Shown here: one piece after another, positions 16,946-27,275 of the stretch | Position numbering within the stretch: position 1 is the first letter of the stretch | How the letters are laid out: the number at the start of each line of letters is the position of its first letter | From: Pseudomonas sp. RIT-PI-q | GTDB lineage: Bacteria > Pseudomonadota > Gammaproteobacteria > Pseudomonadales > Pseudomonadaceae | Length of the DNA: 64,000 nucleotides | Assembly: GCF_001297125.1 (NCBI RefSeq) | Contig: NZ_LHPC01000054.1 | Location: 150,732 to 214,731 of the forward strand | Direction: 5' to 3' | Program-made: the position numbers and the translations under genes | Notes under the pieces: generated by a model | What the model saw: the letters and a program-made list of their open reading frames with translations, nothing else | Told to the model about the DNA's origin: nothing | Database searches by the model: none

Positions 16946-17512
16946 ATGAAACCAATACGCGCCGTTGCCCTCGCTTCACTCCTTTCAACCGCCTGCCTGA
17001 CGGTCCAAGCCGCCGATATACCGTTGGGCAGCACGGCCATGGAAGGTCATATCGTTTCACGCGTACTGGCCGTTGATCCCGCGAATTATCAGGTCACCAT
17101 CGAAGGTCGCGACAAGAGTCCAGTGCCCATCCAGCTCACCGATCAGGCCAAAAACCTGCACAATTTGAAAGTCGGCGACACGGTCGATATTCAGGTGGTT
17201 CGTTCGGTCGCTTATGTACTTGATACCGATGTAGGCGGCGAACCGGGCGTCACTAATGAAGCCATGACCATCCGCGCCACCAAGGACAACCCCAATCCCG
17301 GAGGCGAAGCGGTTCGCCAGGTCAAGGTCACGTCCAAGATCACTCGCATCGACTTGAAGCAGCATGAGGTGACCTTACTTCCGCCAGAGGGAAAAGTGAC
17401 TGTCTTGAAAGTCGAAGACCCGAAGCTCCAGGAAAGAATGAAAAAACTTCAGGTGGGTCAGACGGTCGACGCCATCTATACCGAAGTCCTGAAGGTCAAA
17501 ACTTCACGCTAG
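16946..17512 (+). CDS. Exported hypothetical protein, 188 aa
   Basis: The ATG at 16946 gives a classical signal peptide (MKPIRAVALASLLSTACLTV, cleavage near QAADI). The mature part has two similar halves, each of the type 'value-modulating loop, VGDTVDIQVVRSVAY / VGQTVDAIYTEVLKV', suggesting two small beta-barrel (OB-like) units. It is probably periplasmic. I do not recognise a named family. The frame is open from 16859, but the signal peptide decides the start. Confidence 0.75.
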   Translation: MKPIRAVALASLLSTACLTVQAADIPLGSTAMEGHIVSRVLAVDPANYQVTIEGRDKSPVPIQLTDQAKNLHNLKVGDTVDIQVVRSVAYVLDTDVGGEPGVTNEAMTIRATKDNPNPGGEAVRQVKVTSKITRIDLKQHEVTLLPPEGKVTVLKVEDPKLQERMKKLQVGQTVDAIYTEVLKVKTSR

Positions 17513-17924
17513 CGAGGCTCGCCGACAAGCGTGGCCTCGAACAACAGGACTTGAGTTCGACATGACAGATTTCCTGCCTGGGTCTTGTTGATAGCCCCTG
17601 CGTTAATCTTCCTGTTTACCGCTCTTATCCTTTGGGCATGTCTGCATGGGCGCGCAATTCGCCATTAATGGCTCGGTGGAAATAGTCCAGACCATCATCG
17701 ACAGTAACGCTCACCTGCTCTGCCCTCAGTAATCACCTTGCAGGCGGATAACACACGCAAGAACAGCCGCCGCAACGACGCGATTGCAACGGTCGCCCGG
17801 ACCGTCTCGAACGTTGCCGTCAGAGAACGATGCCTGTCAAAACTGCCCCCGTTTTTGGCTAGCGATATGTAGGGATAGTGACTACGCTTTTGATCGGGTG
17901 ACCTCTATGGAGCATGGCGTGACT
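17513..17924. other. 412-bp intergenic region upstream of the RND pump
   Basis: No gene is convincing. An in-frame extension of the pump adaptor gene reaches 17784 but lacks a ribosome site. The region presumably carries the pump promoter; I see no recognised operator and no adjacent regulator gene. Confidence 0.5.
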
Positions 17925-19124
17925 ATGAACGCTGTCAGACAGCTCTTCATCTTACCGATCGTCACTCTGGCGGGGGGACTGGTCCTGCTTGCCGGCTGCG
18001 GTAAAGAGCCAGCCTCTCCCGCCCGCCAGCCCCCCGATGTGACTGTCATGACCGTCACTGCACGCAACACTCCAGTCACCTTCGAATTCGTCGCCCAGAC
18101 CCAGAGTTCCCGCGAGGTCGAGATCCGTGCCCGGGTGGCCGGTTTCCTGGAGAAACGGCTGTACACCGAAGGCGATCTGGTGAAAGCCGGGCAAACGCTG
18201 TTTCAGATGGACCGTAAACCCTTCGAGGCCTCGCTGCTGTCAGCCCAGGGCCAACTGGCCCAGCAACAAGCACGCTGGGAAGTGGCCAAGTCCACTCTGG
18301 CGCGCGTGCGTCCGTTGGCGGCACAGAATGCAGTCAGCAAGATGGACCTGGACAATGCCGTCGGTGACGAGCGTCAAACCCGGGCCGCCGTACTGGCCGC
18401 AGAAGGCACCGTTCGCACTGAGCAGTTGAACCTCAGTTACACCACGATCAGCTCTCCCCTCACCGGCCTTTCAAGCTTTGCCAAAAAGCAGGAAGGGAGT
18501 TACGTCACACCCGGTGAATCAGGGCTGCTGACCACCGTGTCACAGATGGACCCGATCTACGTCAATTTCAGTCTTTCGGAAAACGAGACGCTCAAGTACC
18601 GCGACGAGGTTGCTGCCGGACACCTCATCTTTCCGCCCCGCAGTGAGTTTGTCGTGGAGGTGGTTCTGGCCGACGGCACGGTGGTGCCCGACCGCGGGCG
18701 CCTGAATTTTGCGGCGCCATCCTATAGCCAGGAAACAGGAACTTTTCTGGTACGGGCAGTGATCGCCAACCCGGCCAGCCTGTTGCGCCCCGGACAGTTC
18801 GTGCGGGCGCGGGCAATCGGGGCCACCAGGCCGAACGCCATTCTGGTGCCACAGAAGGCCGTTCTGGAGGGGTCCAAGAGCCATTTCGTCTGGGTGCTCA
18901 ATGCAGAGGGCAAACCGGAGCAACGCGTTGTCGAGGTGGGTGACTGGCATGGCGATGACTGGTTCATTACCAAAGGGTTGCAGGCTGGCGAGCGCATCGT
19001 GGTCGACGGTGCGATCCGGGTAACCCCTGGCGGACCGCTGAACATCATCTCCCCTCCTCCTCCGGACGTAGCGCCCGCGACGAAAGCGGCCATGGCCGCG
19101 CAAAACAGTGGGCACAGCCCATGA
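17925..19124 (+). CDS. RND efflux pump periplasmic adaptor (MexE/AcrA-like lipoprotein)
   Basis: The protein begins with a lipoprotein signal, the lipobox being LLAGC. It then has the barrel-sandwich and helical-hairpin domains of membrane-fusion proteins (REVEIRARVAGFLEKRLYTE, LSYTTISSPLTGLSS, VLEGSKSHFVWVLN). It bridges the inner-membrane pump and the outer-membrane channel. Starts at 17907 (MEHGVT) and 17925 (MNAVRQ) are both possible; 17925 keeps a normal signal-peptide length and has GGAG 12 nt upstream. Its stop overlaps the pump gene ATG by 4 bp. Confidence 0.92.
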   Translation: MNAVRQLFILPIVTLAGGLVLLAGCGKEPASPARQPPDVTVMTVTARNTPVTFEFVAQTQSSREVEIRARVAGFLEKRLYTEGDLVKAGQTLFQMDRKPFEASLLSAQGQLAQQQARWEVAKSTLARVRPLAAQNAVSKMDLDNAVGDERQTRAAVLAAEGTVRTEQLNLSYTTISSPLTGLSSFAKKQEGSYVTPGESGLLTTVSQMDPIYVNFSLSENETLKYRDEVAAGHLIFPPRSEFVVEVVLADGTVVPDRGRLNFAAPSYSQETGTFLVRAVIANPASLLRPGQFVRARAIGATRPNAILVPQKAVLEGSKSHFVWVLNAEGKPEQRVVEVGDWHGDDWFITKGLQAGERIVVDGAIRVTPGGPLNIISPPPPDVAPATKAAMAAQNSGHSP

Positions 19125-22100
19125 GCATTTCCCACTATTGCATTGATCGCCCCATTTTCGCCTCGGTGATCTCGATCATCATCACCTTGGCCGGCGCGGT
19201 GGCAATGGTCCAACTGCCCGTCGCCCAGTACCCGGATATCACACCACCGCAAATTACGGTTGCGGCGACCTACCCCGGGGCCGATGCGCTGGTCGTGGCC
19301 AACAATGTGGCGGCGCCGATCGAACAGCAGGTCAACGGCGCCGACAACATGATCTACATGAACTCGTCGAGCTCGGCGACGGGCAATATGACCCTCAACG
19401 TGTTCTTCGAAATTGGCACCGACCCTTCGCTGGCCCAGGTCGACGTGCAAAACCGGGTCAACCTGGCGCTGCCGCAACTGCCCTCTGCCGTGCAGAGCCA
19501 GGGCATCCAGGTGCAGAAGAAATCGTCGGCCTTCATGATGGTCCTGGCGGTCTACTCTGCCGGCGATCGCTACGACAGCACCTACGTCGCCAACTACGCC
19601 AACCTCTACATTCTGGACGCCATCAAGCGCATCCCGGGGGCTAACCAGGCAAGCATTTTCGGTACACCTGACTACGCGATGCGGATCTGGCTCAAGCCCG
19701 ACCGAATGGCCCAACTGGGCATCACTGCGGCCGACGTGCAGAAAGCCGTGGCCAATCAGAACCAGCAATTCGCGGTGGGCCGGGTCGGCCAGTCCCCCAC
19801 GGGGCAGGCCGTGGAGCAGTCCTTTGCGGTGACCACCAAAGGGCGGCTGACCGAGCCGGCCGAATTCGAGAACATTATTCTGCGCGCCAGCAACGACGGG
19901 GCCGCCATCGTTCGTCTCAAGGATATCGGCCGGGCCGAGCTCGGGCAAAAAGACTACTCGCTGCGCAGCACTTACCAAGGGAAGCCGGCGACGTTGATTG
20001 CCGTGTATCAACAACCCGGCGCCAACGCCCTCGATGTTTCCGCCGCCGTCACCTCAACGTTGGCGCAGATGAAGTCGACCTTTCCAGAGGGCATCGAATA
20101 CAAGATCGTCATGGATACAACCGCGTTTACTCGTGCGTCGATTACCGAGGTGATTCACACCTTTTTCGAAGCGCTGGTGCTGGTGGTCGTGGTGGTCTTC
20201 ATCTTCCTGCAGAGCTTGCGTGCCACGCTGATCCCGGTGCTGGCGGTGCCGGTTTCAATTGTCGGCACCTTCATCGGCATGTCGGCCCTTGGCTTTTCGG
20301 TGAACATGCTGACGCTGTTCGGCATGGTGCTGGCGATCGGCATCGTGGTGGACGACGCCATCGTGGTGATCGAAAACGTCGAACGCAACATGCAAGTCCA
20401 CAAGATGTCGCCCAAGGATGCTGCCAAACGCGCCATGGATGAAGTGGCAGGTCCGGTAGTGGCCATTGTGCTGGTGTTGTGTGCGGTGTTCATCCCGGTG
20501 GCGTTCATGGGCGGGATCACTGGCCAACTCTACAAACAGTTCGCGATCACCATCGCCATTTCCGTGGTGATTTCCGGCCTGGTCGCCCTGACCCTTTCAC
20601 CGGCCCTGGCAGCGATACTGCTCAAACCCCAACACGGTGATAAAAACGCATTTTTCCGTTGGTTCGAACGCAGCTTCGAACGCATGACCGACAGCTATTC
20701 GCGCTCGGTGGCGTTCATGATCAAACGCTTCGTCCTGGCGTTACTGCTCTTTGCCGGCATGATCGTATTGATCCTGTTGATGGCGCAACGCATACCCAGT
20801 GCCTTCCTGCCGCCGGAAGACCAGGGCTATCTGTTGGGGGCCGTGATCATGCCTGACGCCGCCAGCCTCGATCGCACCGGCGAAGTCGGCAAAGTGGCCA
20901 GTGACTTCTTCATGAACGACGCCTCCGTCGAAGGCGTCGCCATCGTTAACGGCTACAGCCTGCTGGACGGCCAGAACAAGAACAATGCGGCGGCCTTTTT
21001 CGTCGGTTTCAAGGATTTCGAGGGGCGCTACAAAGACTCGGAAACGATCAAGGAACAAAGCGCTCCAGCGGTCATCCAGAAAGCGGCCCACGCTTTTTCC
21101 ACGGTGCAGGGTGGGATCATTCTGCCGGTCAATCCGCCGTCCATACCCGGCCTGGGGACGACCGGGGGCATGGAGGTGTGGGTGCAAAGCAAGGGCGACG
21201 CCAGTATCGGCCAACTGGCTGAAATGGTCGGGACGCTGGTTGCCAAGGCCAAACAGCGACCGGAACTCGGCGCCATTACCTCCACGTTCAACGTGTTCTC
21301 GCGCCAACTGCTGGTGGATGTCGACCGCGAAAAGGCTGAGACGCTGGGGGTGCCGGTGGAGGACGTCTATAGCACGATGCAAACAATGTTCGGCTCGCTC
21401 TACGTGTCTCAATTCAACAAATTCAGTCGCCTGTGGCAGGTCATTCTGCAAGCCGAGCCGATCTATCGCCTCAAGGCCGAGGACCTGCAACAGATCTACG
21501 TGCGCAGTAAGAACCTTGAGATGGTGCCGCTCAAGGCCCTGCTGACCACCCGCTACGTCACCGGGCCCGACCTGCTGACGCGCTTCAACAACTTCCCTGC
21601 CGTCAAGCTCACCGCCAACGCGGCCCCTGGCTACAGTTCCGGCCAGGCACTCAAGGCCCTGGAAGAAATCAGCGCCGAAATCATGACCAACGACTATGCG
21701 CTGGCCCTGAGCGGCGAAGCGTTCGAGGAGAAAAAAAGCGGCGGCGCTTCGTCCAAGGTGTTCATCTTTGGCCTGATCATGGTGTTCCTGATCCTGGCGG
21801 CACAATACGAGAAATGGTCACTGCCGGTGGGTGTATTGCTGGCAGTACCTTTTGCCTTGTTCGGTGCCCTGCTCGCCGTGTTGATTCGAGGGTTGAGCAA
21901 CGACGTCTACTTCCAGATCGGCCTGACCATGCTGGTCGCGCTGGCCGCCAAGAACGCCATTCTGATTTTCGAGTTTGCGGTGCTGAACCGCGAAAACGGC
22001 ATGTCGGCCTACGATGCCGCCATGACCGCGGCAAGAGAGCGTCTGCGGCCCATCGTGATGACGTCACTGGCTTTCATCCTCGGCTGTGTACCGCTGGCGA

Positions 22101-22330
22101 TTGCCGTCGGTGCCTCGGAAAACAGCCGCCACTCCATCGGTACGGGGGTTATCGGCGGCATGCTCGCCGCCACCGTCATCGCCATCTTCTTCATCCCTCT
22201 TTTCTACTACCTCGTCGAGCGACTGACGGAGAAAAAGGGTTCAATCAAACAACCCTCCCCGCCACCTGCGCCCATGTCCTCCGGGGAAATTCCCGGCGGC
22301 GTCCCCCAACACAGACACGAAGGAGATTGA
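19121..22330 (+). CDS. RND multidrug efflux transporter (HAE1 family, MexF-like)
   Basis: This is a 1069-aa inner-membrane proton/drug antiporter. The N-terminal MSISHYCIDRPIFASVISII, the proton-relay aspartate pair in LAIGIVVDDAIVVIENVERN, the GGITGQLYKQFAIT segment and the C-terminal TM repeats (LAAKNAILIFEFAV, RLRPIVMTSLAFILG) are all intact. Length and sequence are closest to MexF/BpeF-type pumps as I recall them. Translationally coupled to the adaptor gene; the channel gene starts 1 bp after its stop. Substrates cannot be predicted. Confidence 0.95.
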   Translation: MSISHYCIDRPIFASVISIIITLAGAVAMVQLPVAQYPDITPPQITVAATYPGADALVVANNVAAPIEQQVNGADNMIYMNSSSSATGNMTLNVFFEIGTDPSLAQVDVQNRVNLALPQLPSAVQSQGIQVQKKSSAFMMVLAVYSAGDRYDSTYVANYANLYILDAIKRIPGANQASIFGTPDYAMRIWLKPDRMAQLGITAADVQKAVANQNQQFAVGRVGQSPTGQAVEQSFAVTTKGRLTEPAEFENIILRASNDGAAIVRLKDIGRAELGQKDYSLRSTYQGKPATLIAVYQQPGANALDVSAAVTSTLAQMKSTFPEGIEYKIVMDTTAFTRASITEVIHTFFEALVLVVVVVFIFLQSLRATLIPVLAVPVSIVGTFIGMSALGFSVNMLTLFGMVLAIGIVVDDAIVVIENVERNMQVHKMSPKDAAKRAMDEVAGPVVAIVLVLCAVFIPVAFMGGITGQLYKQFAITIAISVVISGLVALTLSPALAAILLKPQHGDKNAFFRWFERSFERMTDSYSRSVAFMIKRFVLALLLFAGMIVLILLMAQRIPSAFLPPEDQGYLLGAVIMPDAASLDRTGEVGKVASDFFMNDASVEGVAIVNGYSLLDGQNKNNAAAFFVGFKDFEGRYKDSETIKEQSAPAVIQKAAHAFSTVQGGIILPVNPPSIPGLGTTGGMEVWVQSKGDASIGQLAEMVGTLVAKAKQRPELGAITSTFNVFSRQLLVDVDREKAETLGVPVEDVYSTMQTMFGSLYVSQFNKFSRLWQVILQAEPIYRLKAEDLQQIYVRSKNLEMVPLKALLTTRYVTGPDLLTRFNNFPAVKLTANAAPGYSSGQALKALEEISAEIMTNDYALALSGEAFEEKKSGGASSKVFIFGLIMVFLILAAQYEKWSLPVGVLLAVPFALFGALLAVLIRGLSNDVYFQIGLTMLVALAAKNAILIFEFAVLNRENGMSAYDAAMTAARERLRPIVMTSLAFILGCVPLAIAVGASENSRHSIGTGVIGGMLAATVIAIFFIPLFYYLVERLTEKKGSIKQPSPPPAPMSSGEIPGGVPQHRHEGD

Positions 22331-22331
22331 G

Positions 22332-23762
22332 ATGCGCACAGTCCATCTCCCTTTCTTGCTGTGCCTGTGCCTGGGCCTGGCGGGCTGCATGGTCGGCCCG
22401 GACTATCAACGTCCTGCCACTGATGACCCGGCCGCCTATCGCTATGCAGACAAAGAGGCAGCCGATCTGTCGAACACCCTGTGGTGGGAACAGTTCAGGG
22501 ACCCGGTGCTCAATGAGCTGATTCGCAGTGCCTTGGCCGAGAACAAGGACATCAAGATCGCTGCGGCGCGGGTCGAGGAATTCCAGGGCCGTTATGGTGT
22601 GGTGCGCTCGCAAATGTTTCCCCAGGTAGGTCTGGGCGTGCAAGGCAGCCGCAACAGGACGGCCCGCGACAACGGCCCTGTACCGCTGGATTCCAGCATC
22701 GACCCGATATTCAACAACTACCAGGCCAATCTCAGTGCCAGTTGGGAGTTGGATGTGTGGGGCCGCCTGCGGCGCCTGAATGAATCCGCGCGTGCCGACT
22801 TGCTGGCCTCGGAGGAAGGCCGGCGTACGGTCATTCTCAGCCTGGTGTCATCGGTGGCTTCCAGCTACATAACACTGCGCGACCTTGACCAGGAACTGCA
22901 AATCGCCCGCACCACCGCCAAGGCGCGTGGCGACTCCTACGAAATCTTCAAACTGCGCTTTGGCGCCGGCACTATTTCCGAAATGGAACTGGCGCAAAAC
23001 CTCTCCGAATTCCAACGCACGCAGGCCTCGGTTTCGCAATTCGAATCCCAGGTGGCTGTACAGGAAAACAATCTGGCCGTGCTGATCGGACGCAATCCGG
23101 GGCCGATCATCCGCGGTCGTGACCTGGAGCAACTGACCCTCCCCTTGGTGCCTGCCGGTCTGCCGTCGGATTTACTGGAGCGGCGTCCCGACCTGCGCCA
23201 GGCCGAGCTCGACCTGATTTCCGCCAACGCACGTATCGGTGCTGCCAAGGCGTTGTATTTCCCGACGATCTCCCTGACCGGCTTGCTTGGTTCGGCCAGT
23301 AATCAACTCTCCAATCTGTTCACAGGCCCGGCCGCAACCTGGTCCTATGGGGTCGGGGCAAGTATGCCGATCTTCACCGCCGGCGGCATCGCCGGGCAGG
23401 TTCAGCAGGCCGAGGCGTTTCAACAACAAGCGCTGTTGAGCTACCAGCAATCGATTCAATCGGCGTTCCGGGATGTCGAAAACGCGCTGGTCACCGCGAG
23501 CAAATCCCGCGAGCAGATGGCCTCCCAGGCCAATCAGGTCGAAGCGCTGCGTACCTACACCAAGTTTGCGCGCCTTCGCTACGACAATGGCTACACCAGC
23601 TACATCGAAGTGCTGGATGCCGAACGGAGCCTGTTCGACGCCGAGTTGAGTTACACCCAGACCCGGGGCCTGGTGTTGAACGCCATGGTCGATGTGTACA
23701 AGGCGACTGGTGGCGGTTGGGTGACCGAAGCGGACACGTTCACAGTCGCTTCGCCGCGCTGA
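22332..23762 (+). CDS. Outer-membrane efflux channel (NodT/OprM family lipoprotein)
   Basis: This 476-aa protein starts with a lipoprotein signal (lipobox LAGC, then MVGPDYQRP). It has the duplicated TolC-like helices: SASWELDVWGRLRRLNESAR in the first half, and ERRPDLRQAELDLISANARI, YDNGYTSYIEVLDAERSLF in the second. It completes the tripartite pump with the two preceding genes. AAGGAG lies just before the ATG, inside the pump gene's end. Confidence 0.95.
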   Translation: MRTVHLPFLLCLCLGLAGCMVGPDYQRPATDDPAAYRYADKEAADLSNTLWWEQFRDPVLNELIRSALAENKDIKIAAARVEEFQGRYGVVRSQMFPQVGLGVQGSRNRTARDNGPVPLDSSIDPIFNNYQANLSASWELDVWGRLRRLNESARADLLASEEGRRTVILSLVSSVASSYITLRDLDQELQIARTTAKARGDSYEIFKLRFGAGTISEMELAQNLSEFQRTQASVSQFESQVAVQENNLAVLIGRNPGPIIRGRDLEQLTLPLVPAGLPSDLLERRPDLRQAELDLISANARIGAAKALYFPTISLTGLLGSASNQLSNLFTGPAATWSYGVGASMPIFTAGGIAGQVQQAEAFQQQALLSYQQSIQSAFRDVENALVTASKSREQMASQANQVEALRTYTKFARLRYDNGYTSYIEVLDAERSLFDAELSYTQTRGLVLNAMVDVYKATGGGWVTEADTFTVASPR

Positions 23763-23805
23763 AGCATTGTGCCGAATCGGTCTGCGCCACCAACACCGTT
23801 GTACT

Positions 23806-25449
23806 TCACCCCGCTGCGCTTTCCCTGATCAGCTTTTTGTTGATCTTGCCGACGCTGGTTTTAGGAATTTCGGCGACGAACTTGAACTGTTTGGGGATCG
23901 CCCATTTGTTGATGCGGCCACTCTCGACGAACTGTTGCAGGTGCGTCTCGAGAATCCTTCGGTCGAGGTAGGTTCCCGGTTCGCAGATCACCAGCGCCAT
24001 CGGTCGTTCGCCCCATTGCTCATCGACAATGCCGACGACGGCGACGGACATCACGGCCGGGTGTTGACTGAGCAGGTTTTCCAACTCAAGGGAACTGATC
24101 CACTCCCCACCCGTCTTGATCACGTCCTTGATCCGGTCCTTGATTTCCACCCCGCCCATGGCATCGATAGACGCCATGTCGCCGGTGTGCAGCCAGCCGC
24201 CCTGCCAAAGCTCCGCGCCCTTCTCGGGTTCCTTCAAATACCCCTGAGTCAGCCACGGTGCGCGGACCACGATTTCGCCCAGGGACTCGCCGTCATGGGC
24301 AACGGCATTACCGTTGGCATCGACAATTTTCAGATCGACCATCGGCACCGGTGTCCCGGTCTTGATGCGCTTGGGCAACTGGGCTTGCCGGGATTTTTCG
24401 AGGTCTTCATCACGCAGGTAAGTGGTGCAGAGGATCGGGCAGGTTTCCGACATGCCATAACCACTGTGCACCTGGATGCCTTTGGCGCTCGCTTCGCTGG
24501 CGATACCCAAGGTCAGTGCGCTGCCGCCCAGGAGCATTTTCCAGCCATCAAAACGGCTGTCTGCCGCCGCCTCGCAGCCGAGGATCATTTGCAGGATGGT
24601 CGGCACGCAATGGGAGAATGTCACCCGCTCTTCACGGTATAGCCTGACCAGGCTGTTGGGCTCGTAGCGTCCGGGGTAGACCTGTTTGAGTCCCATCAGG
24701 GTCGCGACGTAGGGCACGCCCCACGCATGCACGTGAAACATCGGTGTGATCGGCATGTACACGTCATCGGAACGCAGCAGTGGCAAACCTTGATAAACAC
24801 CCAACGTGCCCACGGCATTCAGCGTGTGCAGCACCAATTGACGGTGGGTGAAATACACGCCTTTAGGCTTGCCGGTGGTCCCGGTGGTGTAGAACAGCGT
24901 CGCTACCGAGTTTTCATCGAAGTCAGGGAATTCGTACTGGTCTGCGGACTGAGACAACAGCTGCTCATACTCCCCCACCACCGGCAACGACGTTTCGCTT
25001 GCCGTGTCGTCGGTCAACCGCACGTAGCCTTTGACGGTGGTGAGCTGGTCCTGAATCGGCTCGATCAGGGGCAGGAAATCATCGTGCACCAGCACCAGAT
25101 CGTCTTCGGCGTGATTCATGGTGTAGAGCACCTGATCCGGCGACAGGCGAATGTTCACGGTGTGCAGCACCGCACCGATCATCGGTACGGCAAAAAAGCA
25201 TTCCAGGTAGCGATGACTGTCCCAATCGAGCAGCGCCACCGTATCACCGGCCTTGACGCCGGCTGCCGTCAACGCGTTGGCCAACCGACGAATCCGCTGA
25301 TTGAGGGTCTGGTAGCTGTAGCGCAGTTTGTCGGCATAGACGATTTCCCGGCCCGGCTCGTAGCGCACCCCGGATAGCAGCAACTGCTTGATCAGCAAGG
25401 GATAGGCATAGGCGCCGTCGGCGGGCGGAATTATTTTTGTCGCCATCAT
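23806..25449 (-). CDS. AMP-binding acyl-CoA ligase
   Basis: This 547-aa ANL-family enzyme activates a carboxylic acid to its CoA thioester through an acyl-AMP. The P-loop-like YTTGTTGKPKGVYFTHRQLV, the GYGMSETCPI motif and the hinge/C-terminal GWLHTGDMASIDAMG are intact. It is the last gene of a minus-strand operon directly after an acyl-CoA dehydrogenase. Medium/long-chain acids or a DmdB-type substrate (methylthiopropionate) are possible. It converges with the RND pump operon across 43 bp. Confidence 0.92.
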   Translation of the reverse strand: MMATKIIPPADGAYAYPLLIKQLLLSGVRYEPGREIVYADKLRYSYQTLNQRIRRLANALTAAGVKAGDTVALLDWDSHRYLECFFAVPMIGAVLHTVNIRLSPDQVLYTMNHAEDDLVLVHDDFLPLIEPIQDQLTTVKGYVRLTDDTASETSLPVVGEYEQLLSQSADQYEFPDFDENSVATLFYTTGTTGKPKGVYFTHRQLVLHTLNAVGTLGVYQGLPLLRSDDVYMPITPMFHVHAWGVPYVATLMGLKQVYPGRYEPNSLVRLYREERVTFSHCVPTILQMILGCEAAADSRFDGWKMLLGGSALTLGIASEASAKGIQVHSGYGMSETCPILCTTYLRDEDLEKSRQAQLPKRIKTGTPVPMVDLKIVDANGNAVAHDGESLGEIVVRAPWLTQGYLKEPEKGAELWQGGWLHTGDMASIDAMGGVEIKDRIKDVIKTGGEWISSLELENLLSQHPAVMSVAVVGIVDEQWGERPMALVICEPGTYLDRRILETHLQQFVESGRINKWAIPKQFKFVAEIPKTSVGKINKKLIRESAAG

Positions 25450-25489
25450 GGTTGTTGTTCCTGGTCCTTTTAATCCGTTGGTTCAGCGA

Positions 25490-27268
25490 TCAGAACTGCG
25501 CCGCATCCAGTTGGTAGAGGCAGTCGCTACCGGCCTTGACCGAAGCGCTCAACGAGTGGATACGCGGCAGCAGACGGGCGAAGTAGAAACGCGCGGTGGC
25601 CAGTTTGCTGACGTAGAAATCGTCTTGCGAATGCGTGCTCATGGCGGCCTTGGCCATGCGCGCCCACATGTAGGCGTACGCGGTGTAGCCAAAGACGTGC
25701 AGGTACTCGACCGAGGCGGCGCCGATTTCATTCGGGTTGTTTTGGGCGCGATCCAGCAGCCACGCGGTCAGTTCGTCGAGGGTGTCCAGGGCGGCATTCA
25801 ACGGTCTGGTGAACTCGCCGAGGTCAGCGCAGGCATTGGCGCTGAAGTGGCGGATTTCCGCGGCGAACAAGCGGTAGAGCGCCCCGCCACTGCCGACAAT
25901 CTTGCGCCCAGCCAGGTCCAGAGACTGAATGCCGTTGGTGCCTTCGTAGATCTGCGTAATGCGCACATCGCGCACCAGTTGCTCCTGTCCCCACTCACGG
26001 ATGTAGCCGTGGCCGCCGAAGATCTGCTGGCCGTGCACGGTGGTTTCCAGGCCCATGTCCGTCAGAAACGCCTTGGCCACCGGGGTCAGCAGCGACACCA
26101 GGTCTTGCGCGCGGCTGCGGGTGACGGCGTCGTCGCTGAACTTGGCAGTGTCCAGTTGCAACGCCACGTACGTCGAGAAGGCGCGCCCGCCTTCGTTCAA
26201 GGCCTTCATGGTCAGCAACATGCGCCGCACATCCGGGTGGACGATGATCGGGTCGGCTGATTGGTCGGTGGCCTGCGGACCGGTCGGCGCACGGCTCTGG
26301 GTGCGTTCGCGGGCATACTCGATGGCGTGCTGATACGAGCGCTCACCCAGCGCCAAGCCTTGAATGCCGACGCCCAGGCGTTCGTAATTCATCATGGTGA
26401 ACATCGCCGCCAGGCCTTTGTTCGGTGCGTCGACGATCCAGCCCGTGGCGCCGTCAAAGTTCATCACACAAGTGGCGGACGCCTTGATCCCCATCTTGTG
26501 CTCGATCGAGCCACAGGACAGCGAGTTGCGTTCACCCAGGGAACCGTTGGCATTGACCAGCACCTTAGGCACTAGAAACAGCGAAATACCTTTTGGCCCC
26601 GCTGGCGCATCCGGCAGCCTGGCCAGTACCAGGTGAATGATGTTCTCGGTCAGGTCGTGTTCACCGCCGGTGATGAAAATCTTGCTGCCGCTGATCCTGT
26701 AGCTGCCGTCGACCTGGGGCTCGGCGCGGGTGCGGATCAGGCCCAGGTCGGTGCCGGCATGGGCTTCGGTCAGGCACATCGAACCGGTCCAGGTGCCGGC
26801 GTACATATTTGGCAGAAAGCGTTGCTTGAGTTCTTCGCTGGCGTGGGCATTGATCGACAGGCACGCACCGGCGGTCAGCATCGGGTACAGGCCGAATGAG
26901 AGGCTGGCCGAGTTGACCATCTCTTCGACCTGAGCCGAAATGACTTTGGGCATGCCCATGGCACCGAACTGCGGATCGCCCCCGACTCCGCCCCAACCGC
27001 CGTCGGCAAACGCCTGGTACGCCGCAGCAAAACCCTCCGGGGCGCTGACCGAGCCGTCGCTCCAGGTGCAGCCCTGTTCATCACTGCCACGGTTCAGCGG
27101 CGCGATCACTTCAGCACTGATTTTGCCCGCCTCCTCAAGAATCGCGGCAGCGGTTTCGGCATCGATCACCTCGGCCATGCCAGGCATTTTGGCCCATCGC
27201 CGGGAGACCTCAAAAACCTCGTTGAGTACGAAGCGCATGTCGCGCAGGGGAGCTTTGTAGTCAGACAT
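25490..27268 (-). CDS. Acyl-CoA dehydrogenase (long, DmdC-like subfamily)
   Basis: This 592-aa flavoenzyme is longer than the usual 380-400 residues and has an additional C-terminal domain, as in the DmdC/FadE5 type. Segments MYAGTWTGSMCLTEAHAGTD, SYRISGSKIFITGGEHDLTE and IFGGHGYIREWGQEQLVRDV are FAD- and substrate-site motifs. It desaturates an acyl-CoA at C2-C3, presumably the thioester made by the ligase 40 bp downstream. It starts 7 bp after the MMPL gene. The substrate remains unknown. Confidence 0.92.
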   Translation of the reverse strand: MSDYKAPLRDMRFVLNEVFEVSRRWAKMPGMAEVIDAETAAAILEEAGKISAEVIAPLNRGSDEQGCTWSDGSVSAPEGFAAAYQAFADGGWGGVGGDPQFGAMGMPKVISAQVEEMVNSASLSFGLYPMLTAGACLSINAHASEELKQRFLPNMYAGTWTGSMCLTEAHAGTDLGLIRTRAEPQVDGSYRISGSKIFITGGEHDLTENIIHLVLARLPDAPAGPKGISLFLVPKVLVNANGSLGERNSLSCGSIEHKMGIKASATCVMNFDGATGWIVDAPNKGLAAMFTMMNYERLGVGIQGLALGERSYQHAIEYARERTQSRAPTGPQATDQSADPIIVHPDVRRMLLTMKALNEGGRAFSTYVALQLDTAKFSDDAVTRSRAQDLVSLLTPVAKAFLTDMGLETTVHGQQIFGGHGYIREWGQEQLVRDVRITQIYEGTNGIQSLDLAGRKIVGSGGALYRLFAAEIRHFSANACADLGEFTRPLNAALDTLDELTAWLLDRAQNNPNEIGAASVEYLHVFGYTAYAYMWARMAKAAMSTHSQDDFYVSKLATARFYFARLLPRIHSLSASVKAGSDCLYQLDAAQF

Positions 27269-27275
27269 TGTTGGC